A stretch of 64,000 bases of DNA from assembly GCF_002742645.2 (NCBI RefSeq), contig NZ_CP033875.1:1404001-1468000 (forward strand). Reading direction: 5' to 3'. Under the pieces are notes generated by a model. It did not search any database and had not been told where the DNA came from. It worked only from the letters and a program-made list of their open reading frames with translations. This document shows, in pieces, positions 35,301 through 42,570 of this stretch. How positions within the stretch are numbered: position 1 is the stretch's first letter; every line of letters starts with the position of its first letter. Made by a program: the position numbers and the translations under genes. Source of the DNA: Caulobacter sp. FWC26. Lineage in GTDB: Bacteria; Pseudomonadota; Alphaproteobacteria; Caulobacterales; Caulobacteraceae.

Positions 35301-35475
35301 CGATCGCGTTGGCGTAAGCTTGGCGGAAACCGGTGACGACGACCGCCTCGACGGTTTCGGCTTCGGACTTCTGACCTTCGGCGGTCTGAGCGTGCGCGGC
35401 CGATCCAACGGCCAGCGCGGCGCAGGACGCCAGCAGCGCGGCGCGAAGGGCGAAGGTGTTGCGAGCATGGATCAT
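32386..35475 (-). CDS. TonB-dependent outer-membrane receptor, large carbohydrate type
   Basis: 1029 residues. Signal peptide ~1-30 (ending AHAQ); TonB-box-like EAVVVTGFRQAYANAI; plug with GLGRFPDLNVGEAIQRIPG, NATISLRGLPGSFARTTLNG and NLAGGLSGNVDLR; barrel ending YQLTLRATF. The ATG at 35475 follows GGGGAGG seven to eight bases upstream. The VVVTGFRxA...A...R motif is typical of receptors for plant or chitin-derived oligosaccharides in Caulobacter and Xanthomonas (family knowledge; the ligand is not proven). Two GntR-like inverted repeats lie upstream. Confidence 0.95.
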   Translation of the reverse strand: MIHARNTFALRAALLASCAALAVGSAAHAQTAEGQKSEAETVEAVVVTGFRQAYANAIATKRETLEISDGISSDGLGRFPDLNVGEAIQRIPGVQINREAGSRNATISLRGLPGSFARTTLNGGAFADPILNGSTPLGAFNSDIFTAINVIKTPSASNLAGGLSGNVDLRINPALSRKDGGFAKLSYEYNDLGSLGSPLASLGYNKHLTDDFAVFGVVAWKDEKFRRDSITVNSWGNRLGAIQLGNQAAAGSNPVYDALLAQYPGGVYYPSQTRQLVKFNRGTTLSASTGFEYRINESWKFGANAFMTKRKLDEATNHLLYIDAGAGNGTNTGLGATSAVAKISEIGTPFIVKTPNGDRAYINSFKAENINTFDSVRSEPAENSTWAINPTLEFKNDDWKATATLTVSRAKAYANQIEFDVVQNPYRNLGPAGLNGIVALVNLGGSDLSNYSANLTTPKPTHLPNGGFPIPATATATTQAGAPMPGQSATTAADRFGVTGTNGKADNTLDAFQVDFERTLDGFFTVLQFGGRAETAKFTSSGSRNTALGAQTQNITPDMASQLSYANDFFGGKAPGATANWMTVDVQRVLTALTPLNTNLRTALNPNGLPDQFQLGAPGVFLTPYGFVNNYTDGNYWNNNFSNQNDVYSAYVAAKFKGDLFSIPFRGTLGTRYERTQQEIVALNCKNCTTALSGQAGPINHSLSTSTRKNEYDYWLPSAIFMADLRDDLVFRAAAYRTYVRPQPRDNVPTTFVQVPVDVNPPTDPVYTVTLGATDIKPYTADSFDASLEWYNRPGGLVSLAAYRKEIKGFIGPITDPSVLCPASGKIDGIDVDLGTLTIDTSAGSPKCVSSNRFVGSGGILKNAEVRVSGRTNQSPMTVTGLEFNIQQNLDFLPGFWKNFGGAFNYSYTKIDGVDTAGKKITLPSVSKNNLNVIGYYEAGWGGVRLVYNWRDKYDLAAGNSFVGDARTVKARSQLDASASYKLTESMTVSVDAFNLTNAQRAEYENDPMLPRFIDYDGRTYQLTLRATF

Positions 35476-35548
35476 GAGTATGCCTCCCCCGGCGCACTCA
35501 GATGGCGCCTTCAAGGGAGTTATCCGACCAGTCTATGCGCTTGTCAAC

Positions 35549-35565
35549 AATTGGTAATGCCAATT
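35549..35565. promoter_or_regulatory. GntR-like operator before the TonB receptor
   Basis: AATTGG-TAATG-CCAATT, a perfect 6-5-6 inverted repeat, 74 bases upstream of the receptor start. Its TTGGTAAtgCCAA core is like the T-G-G-T-A-n-n-A-C-C-A sites of GntR regulators such as the NagQ type. Confidence 0.5.
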
Positions 35566-35726
35566 CGTCCCGCAAGTCTCTTGCGGTAAGGCCAAGGCGC
35601 GGCGCGGCTCGTCCGATCGTTAGTCAGAATCGCGATGGGCGAAAGGGCGGCAAACCACCTGATCTCCCTGCTGCCCCCGCGTGTTCATGTCGGTTGGCGA
35701 TGCGAGGTCTGGGTTGCCTACATTAA

Positions 35727-35737
35727 TGGTATGACCA
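35727..35737. promoter_or_regulatory. Second GntR-like operator
   Basis: TGGTATGACCA, a 4-3-4 inverted repeat with the same TGGT/ACCA arms as the site at 35549-35565 but 162 bases farther from the receptor. It lies 119 bases before the rightward AIM24-family gene and could serve either gene or DNA looping. Confidence 0.4.
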
Positions 35738-35855
35738 GATGGGTGTAGGCGACTTGACCTCTGGTCGCGCCGAATCCTTTCAGAATAAAGGAAGGGTAAT
35801 TGGCGGCGGACCGCCGCCGCGGCTAGAACAGGGGCTCTGACATCAGGAGCCTTTC

Positions 35856-36683
35856 ATGCCGACCAGTCCCTGGAGCCATCAGCGCAACGCCAATGTCGCT
35901 GACGACATCGACTTCGAAATCAAGGGCGAGGACCTGCAGTTCGTCGAGATCGAGCTTGATCCGGGCGAAAGCGCGGTGGCCGAGGCCGGCGCCTTCGTCT
36001 GGAAAGACGCCAGCGTCCAGATGACCACTGTGTTCGGCGACGGCGCGGCCGACCAGGGCGGCGGCTTCATGGGCAAGCTGCTCGGCGCGGGCAAGCGCCT
36101 GATCACGGGCGAGAGCCTCTTTACGACCGTCTTCACGCACCACGGGACGGGCAAGGCGCGCGTGGCGTTCGCCTCACCAACACCGGGCACCATCCTGCCG
36201 CTGAACCTGGGGCAGTTGGGCGGGACGCTGATCTGCCAGAAAGACAGCTTCCTGGCGGCGGCCCGCGGCGTCTCGATCGGTCTTCACTTCCAGAAGCGGA
36301 TGATGACCGGCCTCTTCGGCGGAGAAGGCTTCATCATGCAGCGGCTGGAAGGCGACGGCTGGGTGTTCGTCCAGATGGGCGGCACGCTAGTCGAGCGCAC
36401 CCTGGCGCCCGGCGAGGAGTTGCACATCGATACGGGCTGTCTGGCCGCCTACACGCCGGATGTGGACTTCGACCTCGTCATGGCCGGTGGCGTTAAGAGC
36501 GTGTTGTTCGGCGGCGAGGGGCTGTTCTTCGCCCGCGTGCGCGGTCCCGGCAAGGTCTGGATCCAGTCCCTGCCGTTCGCGCGTCTGGCCGGCCGCATGC
36601 TGCAGGCCGCCAACCACCAGGGCGGCAATCAGGGCGAGGGCTCGATCCTGGGCGGCTTTGGTCGGATGATCGACGGGAACTGA
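35856..36683 (+). CDS. AIM24 / TIGR00266 family protein
   Basis: 275 residues, soluble. The Gly-rich beta-sandwich motifs are GESAVAEAGAFVWKD, GILPLNLGQLGG-like PGTILPLNLG, QKDSFLAAARGVSIG and GPGKVWIQSLPFARLAGR, as in AIM24/YhgI-like TIGR00266 proteins. The C terminus is Gly/Gln-rich (NHQGGNQGEGS). Role in bacteria is unknown; the mitochondrial relative supports cristae organisation. AGGAG ribosome site. It is transcribed alone; a repeat element follows. Confidence 0.9.
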   Translation: MPTSPWSHQRNANVADDIDFEIKGEDLQFVEIELDPGESAVAEAGAFVWKDASVQMTTVFGDGAADQGGGFMGKLLGAGKRLITGESLFTTVFTHHGTGKARVAFASPTPGTILPLNLGQLGGTLICQKDSFLAAARGVSIGLHFQKRMMTGLFGGEGFIMQRLEGDGWVFVQMGGTLVERTLAPGEELHIDTGCLAAYTPDVDFDLVMAGGVKSVLFGGEGLFFARVRGPGKVWIQSLPFARLAGRMLQAANHQGGNQGEGSILGGFGRMIDGN

Positions 36684-36695
36684 GGCGGCGCACGA

Positions 36696-36812
36696 CGCCC
36701 CCTCCTTCTCGCTACGTATCCGCAGCGATCCACCTCCCCCGCGTGCGGGGGAGGAAGGGTTCTATCCTTCCCCGTGCAACGGGGGAGGTGGCCCAAAGGG
36801 CCGGAGGGGGCG
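36696..36812. repeat. Nested intergenic inverted repeat
   Basis: About 117 bases bounded by CGCCCCCTCC and GGAGGGGGCG, with an inner hairpin CCTCCCCC-GCGTGC-GGGGGAGG and a second arm CCTTCCCCG...CGGGGGAGG. It lies between the convergent AIM24 and chorismate-mutase genes. It looks like one of the GC-rich intergenic repeats scattered in Caulobacter genomes; a related element occurs at 42442-42565. Confidence 0.7.
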
Positions 36813-36819
36813 CTGATCG

Positions 36820-37149
36820 CTACCCCTTCGTCCGGTCCCAGCTGTCGTATTCATAGGCGATGCAGCGGTCGATCAGCGTGCGCCACACTGGCTCCGCGAT
36901 CGCCTCAGACAGCCCCGCTTCGCGCGCGGCGGCCTTGACCTTGGTCACCACGTCCTCGATCCGCGCGCGGTCGAAGACCTTGTTGCGGTCGGCCTTGATG
37001 CGCGCCGCCGCGTCCATGTAGCCCTGACGCTCGGTCAGGAGCTGGACCAGGGCCCGGTCCAGGGCGTCAACGCCCCGGCGCACATCGGCCATGGTCTGGC
37101 AGTCGGCGGGCGCGAGGCGCTCATCGACCGTGAGAGTCGTCGTTTTCAT
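36820..37149 (-). CDS. Chorismate mutase (AroQ type, single domain)
   Basis: 109 residues, all-helical. Motifs RRGVDALDRALVQLLTERQGYMDAAARIKAD and IEDVVTKVKAAAREAGLSEAIAEPVWRTLIDRCIAYE match the AroQ fold, with Arg, Lys and Glu residues that bind chorismate. It converts chorismate to prephenate for Phe/Tyr; PchB-like isochorismate-pyruvate lyase activity is an alternative because the protein is a free single domain. The ATG at 37149 is chosen over a 12-residue extension. It lies 59 bases after the leftward LysR gene. Confidence 0.85.
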   Translation of the reverse strand: MKTTTLTVDERLAPADCQTMADVRRGVDALDRALVQLLTERQGYMDAAARIKADRNKVFDRARIEDVVTKVKAAAREAGLSEAIAEPVWRTLIDRCIAYEYDSWDRTKG

Positions 37150-37208
37150 GCGCCCCTTTAAGCGGTTTTGGGGCGGTCGGACCATCCCAAAACCTGACGA
37201 TTGCGGCG

Positions 37209-38165
37209 TCAGATGCCCGCGCCGTTATCCATCGTGCGCAGCGCGGCCTCATGGGCCTCGGCTTCGGCCTTCAGCCAGTTCACGAAGGCCTTCACCTGCG
37301 GCAATCGTCCCTTCGCCTTGGGGTGGACCACGTAGTAGGCGAAGTCGACGGCGGTCGAAGCCTCGAACGGGATGACCAGGCGCCCGGAGTCGAGGTCGGC
37401 CTGGGCCAGGGTGCGCTTGGCCAGGGCGATGCCCCGGCCGTTGGCGGCGGCCTCGATCACCAGGCTGGACTGGTTGAAGCGCGGACCCCGCGCGCCATCG
37501 ACGCCCTTGATCCCTCGCGCGGCCAGCCACATCGCCCAGTCGGGGCAGCTGTCGTCGGCGTCGGGCGAGCCGTCGTGCAGCAGGATATGGTGGGCCAAGT
37601 CCTCCGGCCGCTCCAAGGCGTTGTGCTCAAGCAGTTCCGGGCTTGCGACAGGCACCACCGTTTCCTGCAGCAGGCGGATGACCTCCAGACCTGGGTAGCG
37701 GCCGGACCCGTAGCGGATGGCCATGTCAACCTCGCCGGTGGCGAAGTCCACGACCTCCATACCCGCCGACAGCCAGACGTCCACCTGCGGATGGGCCTGC
37801 TCGAACTTGCCCAGACGCGGCACCAGCCACTTGGCGGCGAAGGACGGGGCGGCCGTCAGGGTCAGACGACGGCCGTCGACGGCCGCGGTCAGCAGGCTGG
37901 CCGCCTCGGCCAGGCGATCGAACGCCTCGCGCAAGGCGGGCAGGGCGGTCTGCGCCGCGTCGGTCAGCAGCAGGCCCTTAGGTGTGCGCTTGAAGAGGGC
38001 CGCGCCAACATAATCTTCGAGGTTTTGGATCTGCTGGCTGACTGCGCCGGGGGTCACCGACAGCTCGTCCGCCGCCCGGCTGAAGTTCAGATGGCGTGCG
38101 GCCGCCTCGAACGCGCGCAAGGCGTTCAGGGGCGGCAGGCGACGGCGCTCGTTGGGTCTTTCCAT
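37209..38165 (-). CDS. LysR-family transcriptional regulator (GcvA-like)
   Basis: 318 residues. Winged helix at ~12-70: LNALRAFEAAARHLNFSRAADELSVTPGAVSQQIQNLEDYVG. The effector domain with PSFAAKWLVPRLGKF and EVDMAIRYGSGRYPGLEV is the GcvA/AmpR subgroup. It is divergent from the sulfate-reduction operon with 186 bases between, so it may control that operon, although GcvA-type regulators more often act elsewhere; it is not a clear CysB. Confidence 0.92.
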   Translation of the reverse strand: MERPNERRRLPPLNALRAFEAAARHLNFSRAADELSVTPGAVSQQIQNLEDYVGAALFKRTPKGLLLTDAAQTALPALREAFDRLAEAASLLTAAVDGRRLTLTAAPSFAAKWLVPRLGKFEQAHPQVDVWLSAGMEVVDFATGEVDMAIRYGSGRYPGLEVIRLLQETVVPVASPELLEHNALERPEDLAHHILLHDGSPDADDSCPDWAMWLAARGIKGVDGARGPRFNQSSLVIEAAANGRGIALAKRTLAQADLDSGRLVIPFEASTAVDFAYYVVHPKAKGRLPQVKAFVNWLKAEAEAHEAALRTMDNGAGI

Positions 38166-38351
38166 GAGTTTTACTGAACGCCCCGGCAGAAGTCCTTGTT
38201 TGCGAATTGGCCCCTTCGAGCCGAGTTTGCAAGCGTTCGCTGGCGGATTGGCCCTTTTCGTCGGCGAGTGCGAGCGGGGTTGTCCTTAGGGGCGACCCCG
38301 CCTTGCGTTCCACCGCTTTATTCCGAGCGGCTTGATAGAGGTTCTAAACCC

Positions 38352-39191
38352 ATGGCCCGCCAGCCGGCCCGAAATCGCGCTCCCGGACTCGTCGTCGTCG
38401 GTGGAAAACACGCCGGTCGCGCGCTCGGTGTGGTCTGGCTGGTGGGGGCTGGTCCCGGCGATCCGGACCTCCTGACGTTCCGAGCGTTCAACGCCCTGCG
38501 GGCCGCCGACGTCGTGGTGCACGACGGCCTGGTCTCGGACGAAATCCTCGACCTCGCCCCGAGCCGCGCCCGGCGGATAAACGTCGCCAAGCGCAAGTCG
38601 CGCCACATCCTGCCTCAGGACGACATCAACCAACTGCTTGTCGCGCTGGCGCTTGAGGGGCTGACCGTAGTCCGGCTGAAGGGCGGTGATCCGTTTCTGT
38701 TCGGTCGCGGCGGCGAAGAACTCGCGGCCTGTCGCGCAGCAGGCGTCGACTGCCACGTGGTGCCGGGCGTCACCGCCGCCCTCGCAGCCAGCGCCGGAGC
38801 CGGAGCTCCGCTGACCCACAGGGGCTCGGCCCAGGCGGTGACCTTCGTCACGGGTCATGCAGCGCACGGAGAGCCTGACCTCGACTGGGTCGCGCTGGCG
38901 CGTCCGAACCAGACGGTCGTCGTCTATATGGGCGTCTCGACCGCCGCCTTGATCGCCGAGCGCCTTGTCGCCGCAGGCCGCGCGGCGTCGACGCCGGCCC
39001 TGATCGTCGAGAATGCGAGCCGCCAGGACGAGCGCCGACTTCTGACGACCTTGTCCGGACTGGCCAAGGCCGCCGCTTCCGTGCGTGGGCCCGCGCTGCT
39101 GATGGTGGGCGAAGCCATGGCGATAGCGGATGTCGCGGTTCCCGCAACGGACTCCGCACCGACCGTTTCTCTTGAGCGGAGCGCTCGCTGA
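38352..39191 (+). CDS. cobA: Uroporphyrinogen-III C-methyltransferase (siroheme synthesis)
   Basis: 279 residues. The SUMT signatures are VWLVGAGPGDPDLLT, VVRLKGGDPFLFGRGGEE and VVPGVTAALAASAGAGAPLTHRG. It makes precorrin-2 from uroporphyrinogen III with SAM, the first step to siroheme, the cofactor of the sulfite reductase encoded two genes downstream. No dehydrogenase/chelatase (CysG N-terminal) domain is attached. The ATG at 38352 lies 11 bases after AGAGG; longer frames lack a ribosome site. It overlaps the next gene by one base (TGATG). Confidence 0.92.
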   Translation: MARQPARNRAPGLVVVGGKHAGRALGVVWLVGAGPGDPDLLTFRAFNALRAADVVVHDGLVSDEILDLAPSRARRINVAKRKSRHILPQDDINQLLVALALEGLTVVRLKGGDPFLFGRGGEELAACRAAGVDCHVVPGVTAALAASAGAGAPLTHRGSAQAVTFVTGHAAHGEPDLDWVALARPNQTVVVYMGVSTAALIAERLVAAGRAASTPALIVENASRQDERRLLTTLSGLAKAAASVRGPALLMVGEAMAIADVAVPATDSAPTVSLERSAR

Positions 39192-39550
39192 TGAAAGCCG
39201 TAGTCGCCAATCGCCTGATCGACGGCGAGGTCGTGTTCTGGAAATCCGGGCAGTGGGTGGAGCGCTTCGGCGACGCCGAGCTGTTCGACTCTGAGGCGCC
39301 GGTCGAGCAGGCCGTCGCGGTCGGCAAGTCTCAGCCGACCGTCGTGGTCGACGTCTATCCGATCGACCTCGTGCAGTCCGAAGGGCGCTGGGCGCCGCTC
39401 AGCTATCGCGAACGCATCCGGGCGCTGGGCCCGACCAACGAACCCACGCACGGCAAGCAGGCCGAGGGTGGCGACGTCGTCGAGGCGCTGCGTCACGCCG
39501 CCGGCGCGGCGCGCTCGACCGGTCGCGTTGACCTGATCCGCAGGAAGTAG
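39191..39550 (+). CDS. DUF2849 domain protein in the sulfite-reduction operon
   Basis: 119 residues, soluble. Recognised by the pattern VVANRLIDGEVVFWKSGQWVE, YPIDLVQSEGRWAPLSYRERIRALGPTNEPTH and its position between cobA and cysI, where DUF2849 proteins are usual in alphaproteobacteria. Biochemical role is unknown; context suggests support of sulfite reductase or siroheme insertion (inference). Starts one base inside the cobA stop and ends seven bases before the next ATG. Confidence 0.88.
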   Translation: MKAVVANRLIDGEVVFWKSGQWVERFGDAELFDSEAPVEQAVAVGKSQPTVVVDVYPIDLVQSEGRWAPLSYRERIRALGPTNEPTHGKQAEGGDVVEALRHAAGAARSTGRVDLIRRK

Positions 39551-39556
39551 GGCGGC

Positions 39557-41215
39557 ATGTACCAGTACGATCTCATCGACAAGGAATTCCTGGCTGACCG
39601 CTCGGCCGAGTTCCGAGGACAGGTCGCCCGCCGTCTGTCCGGCGAGCTGACCGAGGACCAGTTCAAGCCGCTGCGGCTGATGAACGGCCTCTATCTGCAA
39701 CTGCACGCCTACATGCTGCGGGTCGCGATCCCGTACGGCTCGCTAAATCCGACCCAGGCCCGCCGCCTGGCCGAGATCGCGCGCGACTATGACAAGGGCT
39801 ATGGCCACTTCACCACGCGCCAGAACATCCAGTTCAACTGGATCAAGCTGAAGGACGCGCCCGAGATCCTGGACAAGCTGGCGGAGGTGGATCTCCACGC
39901 GATCCAGACCAGCGGCAACTGCATCCGCAACACCACGTCCGACCCCTATGCCGGCGCGACCGCCGAGGAGGTCGACGACCCGCGCGTCTGGTGCGAGGTG
40001 ATCCGCCAGTGGTCGACCCTGCACCCGGAATTCTCGTTCCTGCCGCGCAAGTTCAAGATCGCCATCACCGCCTCGGCCAGGGACCGCACGGCGGCCAAGG
40101 TCCACGACATCGGCCTCTTGCTGCGCCAGGGCCGTGACGGCCAGCAGGGCTTCGAGGTGATCGTCGGCGGCGGGCAGGGGCGCACGCCCTATGTCGGCCC
40201 GACCATCAAAGAGTTCCTGCCGACCGACCGGCTGCTAAGCTATCTGGAGGCGGTCCTGCGCGTCTACAATCGCCATGGCCGCCGGGACAACATCTACAAG
40301 GCCCGGATCAAGATCCTGGTCGCTGCGCTGGGCGCCGAAGAGTTCGCCCGCCAGGTCGAGGAGGAATGGAGCAAGATCGACGCCGCGCGCGCCGACCTGC
40401 CGGCCTCTGAACTGGCCCGTATCCGCGCCGCCTTCGCCACGACGCCGTTCGAGACGCTGCCGGCGCGTTCCGAAGCGTTCGAGGCGGCCAAGGCCAAGGA
40501 CGCGGCCTTCGCCCGGTTCGTTCGCAACAACGTCCGCCCCCACAAGCAGCCCGGCTATGCGATTGTCGAAATCTCGCTGAAGGCCCAGGAGCAGACACCG
40601 GGCGACGCCTCGGCTGACCAACTGGACGTTGTGGCCGATCTGGCCGAGCGCTACGGCTTTAACGATCTGCGCGTGACCCACGCTCAGAACCTGGTCCTGC
40701 CGCACATCAAGCTGGACGACCTGCCGACCGTGTTCGCAGCGCTGCAGGCGGCCAATCTGGCGACGCCGAACATCGACCTGGTCAGCGACATTATCGCCTG
40801 CCCGGGCCTCGACTACTGCGCCCTGGCCAACGCCCGCGCCATCCCGGTCGCCCAGTACATCGCCCGCCAGTTCGCGGACCTGGATCGCGCCGAACAGGTC
40901 GGCGAGCTGAAGATCAAGATCAGTGGCTGCATCAACGCCTGCGGCCACCACCACGTCGCCCACATCGGCATCCTGGGCGTCGATAAAAAGGGCGAGGAAT
41001 TCTACCAGCTTTCGCTGGGCGGCTCGGGCGCGGAAGACGCCTCAATCGGCAAGATCCTGGGTCCGGCCCTGCCGGCCGACAAGGTCGCCTCGGCCGTGGA
41101 CCAACTGGTCGAAGCCTATCTGAACGCCCGCGTCGACGGAGAGCGCTTCCTCGACACCTATCGTCGGGTCGGCCTCGAGCCCTTCAAGGAGGCGGTCTAT
41201 GCCCAAGCTGATTGA
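39557..41215 (+). CDS. cysI: Assimilatory sulfite reductase hemoprotein (CysI-type)
   Basis: 552 residues. Two nitrite/sulfite reductase repeats. The siroheme-[4Fe-4S] ligands are Cys415 and Cys421 (CPGLDYC) with Cys458 and Cys462 (SGCINACGHHH). FTTRQNIQFNWIKL and TSGNCIRNTTSDPYAG are typical substrate/siroheme-pocket segments. It reduces sulfite to sulfide with six electrons. No flavoprotein partner (CysJ) is in the operon, so the electron donor is probably ferredoxin or a partner elsewhere. Its end overlaps the DUF934 gene by 17 bases. Confidence 0.93.
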   Translation: MYQYDLIDKEFLADRSAEFRGQVARRLSGELTEDQFKPLRLMNGLYLQLHAYMLRVAIPYGSLNPTQARRLAEIARDYDKGYGHFTTRQNIQFNWIKLKDAPEILDKLAEVDLHAIQTSGNCIRNTTSDPYAGATAEEVDDPRVWCEVIRQWSTLHPEFSFLPRKFKIAITASARDRTAAKVHDIGLLLRQGRDGQQGFEVIVGGGQGRTPYVGPTIKEFLPTDRLLSYLEAVLRVYNRHGRRDNIYKARIKILVAALGAEEFARQVEEEWSKIDAARADLPASELARIRAAFATTPFETLPARSEAFEAAKAKDAAFARFVRNNVRPHKQPGYAIVEISLKAQEQTPGDASADQLDVVADLAERYGFNDLRVTHAQNLVLPHIKLDDLPTVFAALQAANLATPNIDLVSDIIACPGLDYCALANARAIPVAQYIARQFADLDRAEQVGELKIKISGCINACGHHHVAHIGILGVDKKGEEFYQLSLGGSGAEDASIGKILGPALPADKVASAVDQLVEAYLNARVDGERFLDTYRRVGLEPFKEAVYAQAD

Positions 41216-41705
41216 GCTCGTTGACGGTCAAGCCCGCTGGGCCGAGGACAGCTTCGCACATCTGGCTGACGACGATGCGATCCCGTCCGCTGGCGACGTG
41301 ATCCTGTCGCTGGCCCGCTTCCAGGCCGAGGGGGACGCTCTGCTGTCCTCCAACAGCCGTCGCGTCGGCGTGCGGATCGAGCCCGACCATGAGGTCGAGG
41401 TCCTGGCCTATGACCTGCCGCGCATCGCGGTGGTGGCCCTGGCCTTTCCGAAGTTCCGTGACGGTCGCGCCTATACCTCGGCTCGGCTGCTGCGCGAACG
41501 GTTCGGCTATCAAGGCCAGATCCGCGCCGTGGGCGATGTGCTGCAGGAGCAGGCGGGTTTCATGGTCCGGTGCGGCTTCGACGCGTTCGAGCCCGCTGAC
41601 GGCGCGACGCCTGACGTGCTGACCAAGGCGGCCAGTCGCTTCCGGCATGTCTATCAGCGCGCGGCCGACGATCGCCCGATCGCCTTGGATGAGAGGGCGG
41701 TCTGA
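41199..41705 (+). CDS. DUF934 domain protein
   Basis: 168 residues. The pattern FPKFRDGRAYTSARLLRERFGYQGQIRAVGDVLQEQAGFMVRCGFDAFE is the DUF934 signature. Family members occur next to cysI and cysH in proteobacteria; biochemical role unknown, possibly a partner of sulfite reductase. GGAGG lies inside the cysI end. The stop overlaps the cysH start by one base (TGATG). Confidence 0.9.
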   Translation: MPKLIELVDGQARWAEDSFAHLADDDAIPSAGDVILSLARFQAEGDALLSSNSRRVGVRIEPDHEVEVLAYDLPRIAVVALAFPKFRDGRAYTSARLLRERFGYQGQIRAVGDVLQEQAGFMVRCGFDAFEPADGATPDVLTKAASRFRHVYQRAADDRPIALDERAV

Positions 41706-42439
41706 TGGCCTACGACCAGACGAGCGCGACGGCTCCCGGCCTGGCCGCCCGGCTGGACGCCGAGCTGCGCGAGGCTCATCCGAGCGAAATCCTGCGCACG
41801 GCCCATGAGCGCTTCGGCGACAAGCTGGCGCTGGTCTCGTCGTTCGGCGCGGAGTCGGCGGTGCTGCTGCATCTGGCGTCGCGTGTCTCTCCCGCCATCC
41901 CGGTGCTCTTTCTCGATACCGGCATGCTGTTTGGCCAGACGCTGGATTACCGCAAAAACCTCGCGGCCCGCTTTGGCCTGACCGATGTCCGCGACCTGCG
42001 ACCGGCCTTCGCCGATCTGGCGACCCAGGACCCCAACTCCGACCTCTGGCGCACCAGCGTCGACGGCTGCTGCCATATCCGCAAGGTGCTGCCGCTGGAC
42101 CGGGCGCTGGGCGGTTTTGACGCCTGGATCACCGGCCGCAAGCGCTTCCATGGCGGCGATCGCCTGAGCTTGCCGGTGGTCGAGGAGGCTGACGGCAAGA
42201 TCAAGTTCAACCCGCTGGCCAACTGGTCCAAGGCCGAGCTTGACACCTATGTCGCCGAGCATGACCTGCCGGCCCATCCGCTGGTGGCCCAAGGCTACGC
42301 CTCGATCGGCTGCTGGCCCTGCACCCAGCCGTCTGAAGACGGTCGCTCGGGGCGTTGGGCCGGCCAGGAGAAGACCGAGTGCGGCATCCATGTCGCCCGC
42401 GCGCCCGGCGTCGCGCCGAACGTGGGCGGGGATATTTGA
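41705..42439 (+). CDS. cysH: Adenylyl-sulfate reductase, [4Fe-4S] type (CysH family)
   Basis: 244 residues. PP-loop-type SFGAESAVLLH and the cluster cysteines Cys122-Cys123 (GCCHIRK) and Cys203/Cys206 (CWPC), with catalytic Cys226 in KTECGIHV. The CC...CxxC cluster marks the plant/Rhizobium/Caulobacter-type reductase that uses APS, and often PAPS, with thioredoxin, giving sulfite for CysI. Last gene of the cobA-DUF2849-cysI-DUF934-cysH operon. Confidence 0.93.
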   Translation: MAYDQTSATAPGLAARLDAELREAHPSEILRTAHERFGDKLALVSSFGAESAVLLHLASRVSPAIPVLFLDTGMLFGQTLDYRKNLAARFGLTDVRDLRPAFADLATQDPNSDLWRTSVDGCCHIRKVLPLDRALGGFDAWITGRKRFHGGDRLSLPVVEEADGKIKFNPLANWSKAELDTYVAEHDLPAHPLVAQGYASIGCWPCTQPSEDGRSGRWAGQEKTECGIHVARAPGVAPNVGGDI

Positions 42440-42441
42440 CG

Positions 42442-42565
42442 CTTCTCCCTCCCCCTCAATGGGGGAGGGCAGGGTGGGGTTGATCCGACGGGTGATGCAG
42501 CGCGCTGCATCCCGTTCAGCGGTCACCCCTATCCCCAACCCTTCCTCCATCAAGGGGGAAGGGGG
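42442..42565. repeat. Intergenic inverted-repeat element
   Basis: About 124 bases between cysH and the convergent acylase gene. Contains the hairpin CCCTCCCCC-TCAAT-GGGGGAGGG, a perfect palindrome GATGCAGCGCGCTGCATC and a third arm CCCTTCC...GGAAGGG. Similar in style but not in full sequence to the repeat at 36696-36812. It may also act as a terminator for both genes. Confidence 0.7.
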
Positions 42566-42570
42566 CCAAA

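Larger units (their letters stand above)
35476..35855. other. Divergent intergenic region with two operator-like repeats
   Basis: 380 bases between the leftward receptor and the rightward AIM24-family gene, with no convincing gene. It contains the two inverted repeats reported separately and a GC-rich palindrome (GGCGGCGGACCGCCGCC) near 35801-35817. AGGAG precedes the rightward start. Confidence 0.5.
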
